Source: Paenibacillus sp. FSL H7-0737 (lineage in GTDB: Bacteria; Bacillota; Bacilli; Paenibacillales; Paenibacillaceae). From it: a stretch of 64,000 nucleotides of DNA. A program made the position numbers and the translations under genes. Shown here piece after piece: positions 20,371 through 29,117 of the stretch. Each line of letters opens with the position of its first letter. Position 1 is the first letter of the stretch. The stretch spans positions 5,332,001-5,396,000 of the forward strand of contig NZ_CP009279.1 in NCBI RefSeq assembly GCF_000758545.1. Direction: 5' to 3'. Under the pieces are notes generated by a model. The model was not told the origin of the DNA, did not search any database, and was given only the letters and a program-made list of their open reading frames with translations.

Positions 20371-21681
20371 TTAATAGTAGCTGCTATTCTCTACGAACTC
20401 GAATTCGAACTCACCAATACGGACAATAGTTCCCTCTACAGCTCCACGTTTACGAAGCTCTGCATCTACACCCATATGCCGCAATGTCCGGGCGAGCTTT
20501 AGAATCGCATCATGTGTGCTAAGCTGCATACGTTTCAACATTTTCTCGATACGAGGGCTGTTGACCACATATGTTTCATTATCACGTGTAATGGTGAACG
20601 AGTTATTATCTTCCGCTTCTAGCTTATAAACCTTACGTTCAGTTGTTCCTGATACTTCTTCAACTACCGGTGCCACCGGAATACTATCAAGAATATCCGT
20701 TGCACGATATAACAGTTCCTGAACACCCTGACGGGTAAGCGAGGAGATTGGCATAACCTCAAGATCCGGACGCAGCTCAGCTACGCGTTCTCGGAAAGCG
20801 ATGAGATTCTCCTCTGACTCTGGCATATCCATTTTATTCGCGGCCACGATTTGAGGACGATCAATTAGAGCCGCATTATATTGCTTCAGCTCGTCATTAA
20901 TGAGAACCCAATCCTCGAAGGGATCACGCCCCTCTGAACCAGACATATCCACTACGTGAATAATGATCCGTGTACGTTCAACGTGACGCAGGAATTCATG
21001 ACCAAGCCCTATGCCTTCACTAGCTCCCTCAATTAATCCTGGCAGATCCGCCATTACAAAGCTTCGTCCATCCCCAACATCTACTACACCTAAGTTCGGT
21101 GTAATCGTAGTGAAATGGTATGCACCAATCTTTGGTTGAGCTGCGGATACGACCGACAGTAGCGTAGATTTGCCCACACTCGGGAAGCCTACAAGTCCCA
21201 CATCAGCCATAACCTTAAGTTCCATAACAATATACCGCTCTTGACCTTCTTCGCCGTTCTCTGCTAGCTCTGGAGCCTTATTAGCTGCTGTTGCAAAACG
21301 AGCATTCCCACGACCCCCACGACCCCCACGGGCAACAACAACTTGCTGACCATGACGAGTCAAATCGGCGATGATCTCTTGAGTATCATCGTCAATTAAC
21401 ATGGTTCCAGGTGGAATCCGCACGATCATATGATCAGCGTTCGCCCCATGCTGACTTCTGTTACGTCCTTTAATCCCTTTGTCCGCTTTAAAATGGCGTT
21501 GATAACGGAAATCCATCAGCGTACGCAAGCCCTCATCTACGCGGAAGATAACGTCGCCACCACGGCCACCGTCACCACCTGCTGGACCACCATCCGGTAC
21601 ATACTTTTCCCGGCGAAACGCAACGATACCATCCCCGCCGTCTCCGCCCTTAACATAAATCTTAGCTTTATCTACGAACAT
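20371..21681 (-). CDS. obg: GTPase Obg
   Basis: The 436-residue essential GTPase works in late 50S subunit assembly and couples nutrient status to sporulation and the general stress response in Bacillota. Residues 1-158 form the glycine-rich Obg fold (GGDGGDGIVAFRREKYVPDGG), followed by the G domain with GFPSVGKST (G1), DLPGLIEGAS (G3) and NKMD (G4), and a C-terminal OCT domain (about 345-423). ATG 21681 has GAGGAAGGTG upstream. The gene follows spo0B by 15 bases, as in B. subtilis. Confidence 0.96.
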   Translation of the reverse strand: MFVDKAKIYVKGGDGGDGIVAFRREKYVPDGGPAGGDGGRGGDVIFRVDEGLRTLMDFRYQRHFKADKGIKGRNRSQHGANADHMIVRIPPGTMLIDDDTQEIIADLTRHGQQVVVARGGRGGRGNARFATAANKAPELAENGEEGQERYIVMELKVMADVGLVGFPSVGKSTLLSVVSAAQPKIGAYHFTTITPNLGVVDVGDGRSFVMADLPGLIEGASEGIGLGHEFLRHVERTRIIIHVVDMSGSEGRDPFEDWVLINDELKQYNAALIDRPQIVAANKMDMPESEENLIAFRERVAELRPDLEVMPISSLTRQGVQELLYRATDILDSIPVAPVVEEVSGTTERKVYKLEAEDNNSFTITRDNETYVVNSPRIEKMLKRMQLSTHDAILKLARTLRHMGVDAELRKRGAVEGTIVRIGEFEFEFVENSSYY

Positions 21682-21696
21682 TAATGTTCACCTTCC

Positions 21697-22437
21697 TCAC
21701 ATTTCAAGCGGCAAACGCAGCTCTACATAAGCCTTGCTGGGCTTAAACTGCTCCGCTTTCATGATTTTCCCTTGTACTATATTATAAATTTGCCCTTTGA
21801 GCTGCTCGGGATTGCCATGCTCTCCCTCACCTTCGAAGGAGATAAGAATGTCTCCTCCATCCTGAATAAAGCCAAGACGCAGCTTGCGCGTTTCACCCTG
21901 AGGAGCCAGTCCGTTATATTGATAAGCTCGTACGGTCTGCATGATCACTGAAGTCAGCTCATCTCCTGCTTCCCGGTTTAGCTTCTCCTCCAGTTGCAAT
22001 CCTTCCTCCACTTGAACTTCCAGTTCCAGACTAGTCCGGTAAGTTCGGAAAGATTGGATATAGAAGACCAATGAAGGAATGCCCAGCTTAGCGATACGAC
22101 TATCAAGCGCTATGCGTTCCTTTATTCTTTCCACACACTCCACGGATTTATCAGGCTTTCCAAGCTGAATATATCCGTAAAGAATCTGCAAATCATTCAT
22201 CCAATCATGACGATGATGATTCAGTGTCCGAATCGCCGCCTGTTGCAGAGTGTTCTCTTGTATACGGAGTTCCCGTTCCCAATGACGCTGATTCCAAATC
22301 AAATTGAAAGCAACCGTTGCTGCTACCCAAATTCCAAGCAACAGACACGTCAAAAGGGAGGTATGCCAATACACGAGTCCTAAAGGAAGCATTACGGATA
22401 ACATGACTGCCCAGATTGCACTTTTCCAGGATTTCAT
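21697..22437 (-). CDS. spo0B: Spo0B-like phosphotransferase with membrane segments
   Basis: The 246-residue protein contains the Spo0B helical-hairpin signature LNHHRHDWMNDLQILYGYIQ at about 75-95; its second-to-last histidine cluster carries the phosphoryl group in the Spo0F-Spo0B-Spo0A relay. The C-terminal part is a degenerate ATPase-like domain. Two hydrophobic segments at about 8-45 precede the histidine helix; B. subtilis Spo0B has none, so this form looks membrane-anchored. Start: ATG 22437 with GGGGAG seven bases upstream is preferred over TTG 22464. Position between rpmA and obg is exactly that of spo0B. Confidence 0.8.
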   Translation of the reverse strand: MKSWKSAIWAVMLSVMLPLGLVYWHTSLLTCLLLGIWVAATVAFNLIWNQRHWERELRIQENTLQQAAIRTLNHHRHDWMNDLQILYGYIQLGKPDKSVECVERIKERIALDSRIAKLGIPSLVFYIQSFRTYRTSLELEVQVEEGLQLEEKLNREAGDELTSVIMQTVRAYQYNGLAPQGETRKLRLGFIQDGGDILISFEGEGEHGNPEQLKGQIYNIVQGKIMKAEQFKPSKAYVELRLPLEM

Positions 22438-22662
22438 TCTTTCTCCCCGTCCCTCAGTTCGCAAAATTCATGACTTCGTTTAGATTATTACCCTCATCAA
22501 TTACCATTTCCTAGTATAACACAGCAGTTCCCTGTAGTTCACCAGAGATAACCGTGAGATTTCACATATGTCTAAGGATGTTTATGTTTTCTTAAAACTC
22601 TGAAGGTATACATTTCTAAAGTGCTCAAAGAGGTATCCACAAACGCTTCTGAATATTCTACA

Positions 22663-22697
22663 AAAAAGCCTCCGGCACTCATGCCGGAGGCTTCTAC
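22663..22697 (-). terminator. Terminator of rplU-prp-rpmA
   Basis: GCCTCCGGCA and TGCCGGAGGC form a perfect ten-pair stem around a CTCA/TGAG loop, with TTTTTT on the minus strand. Confidence 0.92.
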
Positions 22698-22719
22698 ATG
22701 CAAATATGGTTCCGTAAGC

Positions 22720-23031
22720 TTACGCTTCCAGTGCCGCTGCTACCGGAGCGACATCAACTGGGTATACGCTCACTTTTTTGCGATCGCGGCCCCAACGTTC
22801 GAACTTCACTACGCCATCCACCAATGCGAACAACGTATCATCTTTACCGATGCCTACGTTAGTGCCTGGATGAATTTTTGTTCCGCGTTGACGAACCAAG
22901 ATGTTACCGCCGGTTACTGCTTGACCGTCAGCACGTTTCACGCCAAGACGTTTGGAATGGGAATCCCGTCCGTTTTTTGTGGAACCTACACCTTTTTTCG
23001 ATGCGAACAATTGAAGATTCAATTTCAACAT
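22720..23031 (-). CDS. rpmA: Ribosomal protein bL27
   Basis: The 103-residue protein carries the Firmicutes N-terminal extension MLKLNLQLFA before the conserved SKKGVGSTKNGRDS. The extension must be removed by the Prp protease so that the mature N-terminus can reach the peptidyl transferase centre. The gene has AAGGAGG eight bases upstream and ends the L21-Prp-L27 operon before a strong terminator. Confidence 0.97.
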   Translation of the reverse strand: MLKLNLQLFASKKGVGSTKNGRDSHSKRLGVKRADGQAVTGGNILVRQRGTKIHPGTNVGIGKDDTLFALVDGVVKFERWGRDRKKVSVYPVDVAPVAAALEA

Positions 23032-23048
23032 GTTGTCAACCTCCTTCT

Positions 23049-23384
23049 TTAAATATTTACTTGCTCTATTTGAAGATACTTTCCGTATGATTCTGCGATA
23101 TCATTTAGCATCACGACCATGGATTCAAGCAGCAATTGCACCTTCGCGGAAGTATCGAAATCATCAATGGAACCTAATGTTCCACTTAGGAATCCGTTCT
23201 TCATGGATGTATCCATGGAGATTCCGGTCAAAGTCTCAATCGAATTGACGGTTCCAACCGTTACGGCCGAAACACCGGCACATACGATATCTTCGCCACG
23301 CTTTGCATAACCCGCGTGCCCTTTTACCTCAAAGCCAACGATAGTTCCTAGATCCGAAGATCGTGTAATCCGTACGTTAATCAT
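23049..23384 (-). CDS. prp: Ribosomal-processing cysteine protease Prp
   Basis: The 111-residue protein (YsxB in B. subtilis) cleaves the N-terminal extension of L27. The catalytic pair is visible as His22 in KGHAGYA and Cys34 in DIVCAGVSA. It is encoded between L21 and its substrate L27, twelve bases after rplU and 17 before rpmA. Confidence 0.93.
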   Translation of the reverse strand: MINVRITRSSDLGTIVGFEVKGHAGYAKRGEDIVCAGVSAVTVGTVNSIETLTGISMDTSMKNGFLSGTLGSIDDFDTSAKVQLLLESMVVMLNDIAESYGKYLQIEQVNI

Positions 23385-23396
23385 TCACGCACCTTC

Positions 23397-23708
23397 TTAC
23401 GCTTGAATCTTCTCGATAGTTACTTTCGTGTACGGTTGACGATGGCCTTGTTTCTTGTGGTAGTTCTTCTTAGGTTTGTATTTGTAAACTACAACCTTAG
23501 CGCCTTTACCATGTTTCTCGACTTTAGCTGTTACAGACGCGCCGCTTACGAGCGGAGTTCCTGCAGTCAGACCACCTTCGTTAGAAACAGCCAATACACG
23601 GTCAAAAGTTACACTTGCGCCGTCTTCAGCTTCCAACTTCTCAATGAACAAAACATCGCCCTCTTGGACTTTGTATTGTTTACCGCCAGTTTCGATAATT
23701 GCATACAT
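23397..23708 (-). CDS. rplU: Ribosomal protein bL21
   Basis: The 103-residue 50S protein opens MYAIIETGGKQYKVQEGD and closes with the basic YKPKKNYHKKQGHRQPYT segment that binds 23S rRNA. ATG 23708 has GAGGAGGTG upstream. It is the first gene of the L21-Prp-L27 operon. Confidence 0.97.
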   Translation of the reverse strand: MYAIIETGGKQYKVQEGDVLFIEKLEAEDGASVTFDRVLAVSNEGGLTAGTPLVSGASVTAKVEKHGKGAKVVVYKYKPKKNYHKKQGHRQPYTKVTIEKIQA

Positions 23709-23727
23709 TTTACTTGCACCTCCTCAT

Positions 23728-23822
23728 GTCTCAGACTCGCCTAGTCTAGGTGGCAGATTCCCGTGGGAACTGCACTTATGTACCCGATCGGAGCGGTTAC
23801 AGCATGTGCAGGACCGAATCAA
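23728..23822 (-). promoter_or_regulatory. Probable L21 leader RNA
   Basis: The untranslated region before rplU folds: CTGCAC pairs with GTGCAG, and AGACT with AGTCT just before the ribosome binding site. Bacillota have a known L21 leader in this place through which L21 is thought to control its own operon. I did not align it with the family model. Confidence 0.5.
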
Positions 23823-23840
23823 TCAAACACATACTTGAAG

Positions 23841-23869
23841 ATATTATCATACTTATCGCCCATCGTCAA
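23841..23869 (-). promoter_or_regulatory. Promoter of rplU-prp-rpmA
   Basis: On the minus strand TTGACG (23864-23869) and TAATAT (23841-23846), preceded by TGA, are 17 bases apart. The -35 box lies just after the stop codon of the upstream rng gene. Confidence 0.6.
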
Positions 23870-23870
23870 C

Positions 23871-25112
23871 TCATTCCATCCATTCTCCAACTTTCCCAGT
23901 CCCTCCGCAGCACTGACAAAGGATAGGTGCGAAGCTGGCTGAATCATGTCTTGCCTTCTTCCGGGTCATCTCGAGGAGTCCAAGTCTTGTCCAACCGAGA
24001 ATATGGGTTTTGGTTCGATCCTTGCAGATCACTTTCTCCAGCCGCTCGGTAACCATTTTACGGTGTATCTCTTCTTCCATATCAATAAAATCAACAATAA
24101 TAATTCCGCCCGTATCTCGCAAACGGATCAGACGACCAATCTCCTCTGCTGCAAGCAAATTAGTATTCGTCACCGTCTCTTCAAGGGATGCTCCTCCAAT
24201 GTATTGCGCGGTGTTCACGTCAATAACGGTGAGCGCCTCCGTCTCATCCCAGATCATTGTCGCTCCGCCCTCCAGCGTGATCTTGCGACTGAAGCTCTTG
24301 TGCAGCTGTTCCTGAACCCCATAAGCTGTAAAAATGGACTCCGGTCCATTATATAAACTCACAGGCTTGTACCCATCAGGTGCCATGTCATCCAGAAATG
24401 CCTTGGCTTCTTTAACTGCAACTGGAGAATCTATAATCAACTGATCACGCTGTGGATTAAAAGCATCTCTTATAAAGCGCTGAACAATACTAAGATCACG
24501 ATGAAGTAGAGCTGGGGCTTCTGCAGTTTGTGCCCGACGTGTAATGTTATCCCATTGCGCACGTAAAAATGAAAGATCACCCTCCACTGCTTCATGCGGC
24601 TCATCCTGAGAGACGGTCCGCATAATAACCCCCTCTTCTTTCATTCGCAGACGTTCACCAATTCCTTTGAGCCGGCTACGTTCTGCATCGCGACTTATTT
24701 TTTTGGATACCCCAACATAATCGGCAAAAGGCATGTACACCATCCAACGACCGGGCAATGTATAATGGGTCGTTACACGCGCACCTTTGCCGCCACTAGG
24801 CTCTTTTCTTACTTGTACAACAATATCCTGACCCGGCTGCAAAAGCGTCTCGATAGAAGGCTTCACATCCGGCTGTCTATCCAAATGAGGGTGCAATACA
24901 TCATCAACATATAAAAAAGCATTCTTCTTCTGTCCAATGTCAACAAAAGCAGCCTGCATACCTGGAAGTACGTTAATCACACGGCCTTTATAATAACTTC
25001 CGACCAGCCCTTGTTGCTGATCGCGTTCAGCCGCGTACTCCACAAGCCTTCCGTTCTCCAGAAGAGCCATTCGGGTAATGTGCTGCGTGCAGTGAACGAT
25101 CATCTGTTTCAT
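23871..25112 (-). CDS. rng: Ribonuclease E/G family protein
   Basis: The 413-residue endoribonuclease has an N-terminal S1 domain (about 35-120; YYKGRVINVLPGMQAAFVDIG), the RNase E/G catalytic domain with DVNTAQYIGG and GGIIIVDFIDM carrying the metal-binding aspartates, and a C-terminal zinc-link cysteine motif CQCCGGTGK. It processes structured RNAs. The frame is open to 25136, but ATG 25112 has AGAGGTGA six to eight bases upstream. B. subtilis itself lacks RNase E/G, while Paenibacillus and clostridia have it, so it marks a difference in RNA processing between these groups. Confidence 0.9.
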   Translation of the reverse strand: MKQMIVHCTQHITRMALLENGRLVEYAAERDQQQGLVGSYYKGRVINVLPGMQAAFVDIGQKKNAFLYVDDVLHPHLDRQPDVKPSIETLLQPGQDIVVQVRKEPSGGKGARVTTHYTLPGRWMVYMPFADYVGVSKKISRDAERSRLKGIGERLRMKEEGVIMRTVSQDEPHEAVEGDLSFLRAQWDNITRRAQTAEAPALLHRDLSIVQRFIRDAFNPQRDQLIIDSPVAVKEAKAFLDDMAPDGYKPVSLYNGPESIFTAYGVQEQLHKSFSRKITLEGGATMIWDETEALTVIDVNTAQYIGGASLEETVTNTNLLAAEEIGRLIRLRDTGGIIIVDFIDMEEEIHRKMVTERLEKVICKDRTKTHILGWTRLGLLEMTRKKARHDSASFAPILCQCCGGTGKVGEWME

Positions 25113-25170
25113 GGCTTCACCTCTGGTTTCGTTCATTCATTCATCCCTTCTCACGCTCTGCATAAATACA

Positions 25171-26037
25171 CTACATTCCGAAGTAGGTAGATATTAAGCG
25201 CTGTTCCGGCACAACAGCAACAACATTTCCTTCGCCGTTTAATACATAGATAAAATGATATTGATTACGTTTAAATAGACGCAATATAGCATCTAAAGGT
25301 TTCGCAGATAAGGCAACAATTGGACGAGCCACACTTCCTGTCCGCAAATGATACTCATAAACCGCCTCCCTATTCATCAAAAATGCAACAAATCGGTACG
25401 GTAAATTCCGATGATCCGTGAGATTTGAATACAATAAAAAAGCACCGATCATAACCATGTTCAGCCTCAAGCCTCCACCTGCTCCAAGAGGCAATAGCGC
25501 ATAAACAATCACAAAAATGCTTGCAGCAACGCTCACTCGTCCGCTCCATAGCAAAGTATAGTAATAAGGAAGAAATAAACTAACTGTAGCCTGAAGTACT
25601 TTGCCTCCGTCAAGTGGCAGAACAGGCAAAAGATTAAAGAGCGCAATGATGGCATTAGCATTTATAAAATAGACTAAAAATTCCTGATTACCATAACCTG
25701 CTTGCTGAAGCCCAAGAGCCATAACAATCATGATGCCATTTTGCAGCGGACCGGCAAGTGCAATACCAATCTCACGACTAGCGGTGAGCCGCCCATGATC
25801 CTCAATAACCGCAACTCCGCCAAACGGAAGAAGCTGAACCGATTTGACTGTAACACCAACTAAAAGGGCAGCCACCACATGTCCCATTTCATGAATGAGG
25901 ACGATCGTAAATAAAGTTAGCAACTCCAGAAATTGTCCTGTGAGTACAGAGAACAACATAATGATTACGAACAATGGATGTAGTGACAGATCGATCCCTA
26001 AGATCCTAATCAAACGATACCACTTCTGTAGGATCAA
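25171..26037 (-). CDS. spoIVFB: Sporulation site-2 metalloprotease SpoIVFB
   Basis: The 288-residue intramembrane protease cuts pro-sigma-K in the mother cell. It shows the zinc motif HEMGH at about 49-53 and the third ligand in FNLLPVLPLDGG (Asp 143), with about six membrane segments and a short C-terminal CBS-like region. SpoIVFA, its inhibitor, is encoded just upstream and overlaps it. Start: TTG 26037 lies inside spoIVFA and lacks a clear ribosome binding site; a second TTG eight codons later is an alternative. Confidence 0.88.
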   Translation of the reverse strand: MILQKWYRLIRILGIDLSLHPLFVIIMLFSVLTGQFLELLTLFTIVLIHEMGHVVAALLVGVTVKSVQLLPFGGVAVIEDHGRLTASREIGIALAGPLQNGIMIVMALGLQQAGYGNQEFLVYFINANAIIALFNLLPVLPLDGGKVLQATVSLFLPYYYTLLWSGRVSVAASIFVIVYALLPLGAGGGLRLNMVMIGAFLLYSNLTDHRNLPYRFVAFLMNREAVYEYHLRTGSVARPIVALSAKPLDAILRLFKRNQYHFIYVLNGEGNVVAVVPEQRLISTYFGM

Positions 26038-26869
26038 TATAAGTCTTGTCTTTCATCACTGCAAAGAATAGCGTTGGAGCTGAGGAGCCCTCTTTCTCCA
26101 GCATCCACCCGAGTTCATCTCCACTCTGAATCCAGTCATCAATCTCCAGCTTAGTGCCATTTAAATGTCCGTATTCTGCTGTGATTCCTCCAGAATGTTG
26201 AACTGCAATTCGAATGCCACCGTCCAATTCTTTGGAAATGGAAAGAACACGTCCCATGTCTATACTCTTCACCGTCACATTTGAGGTTGAATCGATTTGA
26301 GGCATAATTTCTACACCTTTTAGCGTGGAAGCAAAGGGCTCCACAATGCTTCCAGCTACCGGAGCACTAAGCTCATGTTGAGCTGCTGCCTTTTGAGCAG
26401 GTTCGTCTTTGTCACCAAATATCGGTATGAACGCCGGTGCACCATTAAAATTCTCCTCATACCAGACCCGCACTGCTGTGAAATCCATGTCATTACTCAA
26501 GGCATCACTAATAAAGGCTTGGACTTTATAGGACCATGGCTGGTGAACTGTAAAAACTCCCCACACCGCTCCAAACACAAGCACACTGGCTATAACCCGT
26601 CGAATAAAACCGGAAGAAAATTTAGAACCTCCTCCTCCTGGTTCCTCCCAGCCACCCCGTCTCTCTTTCCACATCACTTCCGGATCAGGCTCTATAGATG
26701 ATTGCTCCTCATTTTTCTTAAACCCCGTACCCCACTCCTTGAAGCTCGTACTCTTTTCGGGCATAACGAATAACGGAGGCACCTCTGCTGTTTCTATATT
26801 CGGGATTTCCTCCAGCAAACTACGAATACGCTCCTTGCGGCGATTTTTGATATCTGATTTGAGATCCAT
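26006..26869 (-). CDS. spoIVFA: SpoIVFA-like inhibitor with M23 domain
   Basis: The 287-residue protein has a charged cytoplasmic N-terminus, one membrane segment at about 90-110 (VIASVLVFGAVWGVF) and an outer LytM/M23 domain (about 180-285; SGGITAEYGHLNGT). SpoIVFA holds SpoIVFB inactive in the outer forespore membrane until the SpoIVB signal arrives. The M23 fold lacks the full set of zinc ligands, which fits a regulatory role. ATG 26869 has GGAGGG upstream. Confidence 0.85.
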   Translation of the reverse strand: MDLKSDIKNRRKERIRSLLEEIPNIETAEVPPLFVMPEKSTSFKEWGTGFKKNEEQSSIEPDPEVMWKERRGGWEEPGGGGSKFSSGFIRRVIASVLVFGAVWGVFTVHQPWSYKVQAFISDALSNDMDFTAVRVWYEENFNGAPAFIPIFGDKDEPAQKAAAQHELSAPVAGSIVEPFASTLKGVEIMPQIDSTSNVTVKSIDMGRVLSISKELDGGIRIAVQHSGGITAEYGHLNGTKLEIDDWIQSGDELGWMLEKEGSSAPTLFFAVMKDKTYIDPTEVVSFD

Positions 26870-26969
26870 GTTTATCCCTCCGGACGGGCTTGTTTTACTT
26901 CCATTTTATGAAGCACGGAAGTCTCTTTAGAACAAGCCCACCCAAGGTGGAGCACTTAAATACCACTAA

Positions 26970-27010
26970 ATAAATAAATCCCACCCATAGATTTCTCTAG
27001 TGGTGGGACC
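26970..27010 (-). terminator. Terminator of minD
   Basis: TCCCACCA pairs with the complementary TGGGTGGGA, followed on the minus strand by TTTATTTATTT. Confidence 0.7.
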
Positions 27011-27046
27011 GTTAATGCTTCTATAGTAAGATTGCTTGGTGCAGAA

Positions 27047-27841
27047 TTAAGCCATACCGAAAAATTTCTTGAACTTCTTAAATGCTCCCGGTTTCCGATC
27101 AAGCTGCATTAGCGGCACAGCATCACCTAAAATTCTACGAGCAATATTGCGGTAGGCAATAGCTGCTGACGAATCGGGATTCATAACTGTAGGCTCTCCA
27201 CTATTTGCGGCCTTAATGACCAGTTCATCATCCGGAACAATTCCGATAAGATCAATATTCAACACCTGTAAAATATCCTCAATATCAAGCATATCCCCAG
27301 ACTTCACAAGACCTGGGCGAATACGATTTACCACCAGCTTTGGCGATTCCACATGTGACTGCTCAAGCAGTCCGATAATACGATCCGCATCCCGCACAGC
27401 AGCATGCTCTGGTGTGGTAACCACGATCGCTTTATCCGCACCGGCAATCGCATTGCGGAAGCCATGTTCAATCCCTGCTGGACAATCAATCAAAATATAT
27501 TCATATTCCTTCTTCAGTTCGAGAATAATATCTTTTACTTGTTCAGGAGTGACGGACGTTTTATCCTTCGTTTGAGCTGCGGGCAACATATACAACTCAT
27601 CAAAGCGTTTGTCTTTAACGAGTGCTTGATTTAGGCGACAACGACCCTCCGCTACATCCACAAGATCATAAATAATACGATTCTCAAGCCCCATTACTAC
27701 ATCCAGATTACGCAGTCCAATGTCGGTATCGACGAGACATACTTTTTTACCCTGCAGTGCAAGTGCGGTTCCAATATTGGCTGTTGTGGTTGTTTTGCCA
27801 ACTCCGCCTTTGCCCGAGGTTACGACTATCGCTTCTCCCAT
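27047..27841 (-). CDS. minD: Septum site-determining ATPase MinD
   Basis: The 264-residue deviant Walker A ATPase (GKGGVGKT at 10-17) recruits MinC to the membrane so that Z rings do not form at the poles. IDCPAGIE and the C-terminal amphipathic helix (FKKFKKFFGMA), which attaches it to the membrane, are both present. It starts five bases after the minC stop codon. Confidence 0.96.
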   Translation of the reverse strand: MGEAIVVTSGKGGVGKTTTTANIGTALALQGKKVCLVDTDIGLRNLDVVMGLENRIIYDLVDVAEGRCRLNQALVKDKRFDELYMLPAAQTKDKTSVTPEQVKDIILELKKEYEYILIDCPAGIEHGFRNAIAGADKAIVVTTPEHAAVRDADRIIGLLEQSHVESPKLVVNRIRPGLVKSGDMLDIEDILQVLNIDLIGIVPDDELVIKAANSGEPTVMNPDSSAAIAYRNIARRILGDAVPLMQLDRKPGAFKKFKKFFGMA

Positions 27842-27846
27842 GGAGG

Positions 27847-28506
27847 CTACACCCCTTTAAACACATTTAAATCCTGACGTACTTTGACTAAATTATGAAT
27901 TTTATCGATTTGCATAGCTCCGTTCGTTAAATATGCAAACTCCATACTGCTTTCTCGGGTTTCCCACTCATCGGGAGGACGACTGATAATATCAGCAATT
28001 CGCAGTTGTGTCGGAGACATTAATGAAGCAGCGATAATCGCCTCTTCATTTCCATCTACTCCAGCATGCGCCATACCTCTAAGTGATCCTAGAATATAGA
28101 TATCGCCTGAACAGGTAATAGTTCCTCCTGGGTTCACATCCCCCAGATATAAAAGATTTCCATCATGGTGCAGCACCTGACCGGAACGAAGAATCCCGCT
28201 CATAAGAAACAACGCGTCATTATCCTCACTGCCGGGCACTGGAAGCGCCTCTATGGAACGAATCAGTAGATTTCCCTGTCCCTTCAGAATCTCCAGCACA
28301 GCTTCCTTATCTTCCTCAGTTACGGGACGATTGCCCAGCTTAATATCTACATGGACAATCGGTCCAGTCAAAATATTTTGATGGCTGTGCTCCAGCTTAT
28401 AGCGAAGCTCGCTCAGAAGATCTTCGAAGGGACACTTGTCGTCTAGCAGGAATATCAGGCCATCCTTGATGCCCTTAATCCTTACATGCTTGGATTTTAC
28501 TGTCAT
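27847..28506 (-). CDS. minC: Septum site-determining protein MinC
   Basis: The 219-residue protein inhibits FtsZ polymerisation. The N-terminal domain covers about 1-100, and the C-terminal beta-helix (about 110-210) carries the MinD-binding signatures LRSGQVLHHDGNLLYLGDVN and GSLRGMAHAG. It forms a pair with minD. ATG 28506 has a G-rich ribosome binding site. Confidence 0.94.
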   Translation of the reverse strand: MTVKSKHVRIKGIKDGLIFLLDDKCPFEDLLSELRYKLEHSHQNILTGPIVHVDIKLGNRPVTEEDKEAVLEILKGQGNLLIRSIEALPVPGSEDNDALFLMSGILRSGQVLHHDGNLLYLGDVNPGGTITCSGDIYILGSLRGMAHAGVDGNEEAIIAASLMSPTQLRIADIISRPPDEWETRESSMEFAYLTNGAMQIDKIHNLVKVRQDLNVFKGV

Positions 28507-28586
28507 ATGCCTGGCCCCCTATCCTCATTCATTCGTGCCGGGCCCCTTAAATTCCTGCTTTATTAAGAAAGAAAATAGAAGCTTCT

Positions 28587-29117
28587 TTATGCCGCTTCTT
28601 CCGTACTCTTCTCTTTCTTGATCAGCTCAAGCTGGCGTCGTAACGGTATGTAGAGGATCAGAGCAATAGCAAAATGAAAGAGCATCGTTGGTAGCATATG
28701 ATTCAAAATAGCCCAGCTATAAGGCTCCTGATTGAGATTGAATACACTATAAATACCAAATAACACACTATCCTCTAGCAAGCTTCCGAGCAGAATCACA
28801 GTCATCATAAGAGGCAGTGGAGCACGCGGAATCTGAAACAGAAGGCCGATTAAATAAGCCGACAGACCCATCGCAAAAGAATGTGCTCCTAGAATTCTGC
28901 CATAAAAAACGACATCATGTAATAGTCCGAAAGTTAGGCCCAGTATAAGCGCTGTATGACGATGATGATATACAGCCACGAACAATAGCACAACGAACAC
29001 AAGATTCGGAATAATTCGCATCTGCCATACATCTGGAATCAGCCAAGGCAGAATGGTTCCCTCCAGAATGAACAAGAGGAACAGTAACAGAACAAGAACA
29101 GATCTGCGCATATTCAC
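28587..29117 (-). CDS. mreD: Rod shape-determining protein MreD
   Basis: The 176-residue protein has about five membrane segments and the MreD pattern (LGLTFGLLHDVVFYGRILGAHSFAMGL would be its core). It links MreC and MreB to the wall elongation machinery. The start codon GTG 29117 overlaps the mreC stop (TAGTG); ATG 29111 is an alternative. Confidence 0.9.
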   Translation of the reverse strand: MNMRRSVLVLLLFLLFILEGTILPWLIPDVWQMRIIPNLVFVVLLFVAVYHHRHTALILGLTFGLLHDVVFYGRILGAHSFAMGLSAYLIGLLFQIPRAPLPLMMTVILLGSLLEDSVLFGIYSVFNLNQEPYSWAILNHMLPTMLFHFAIALILYIPLRRQLELIKKEKSTEEAA

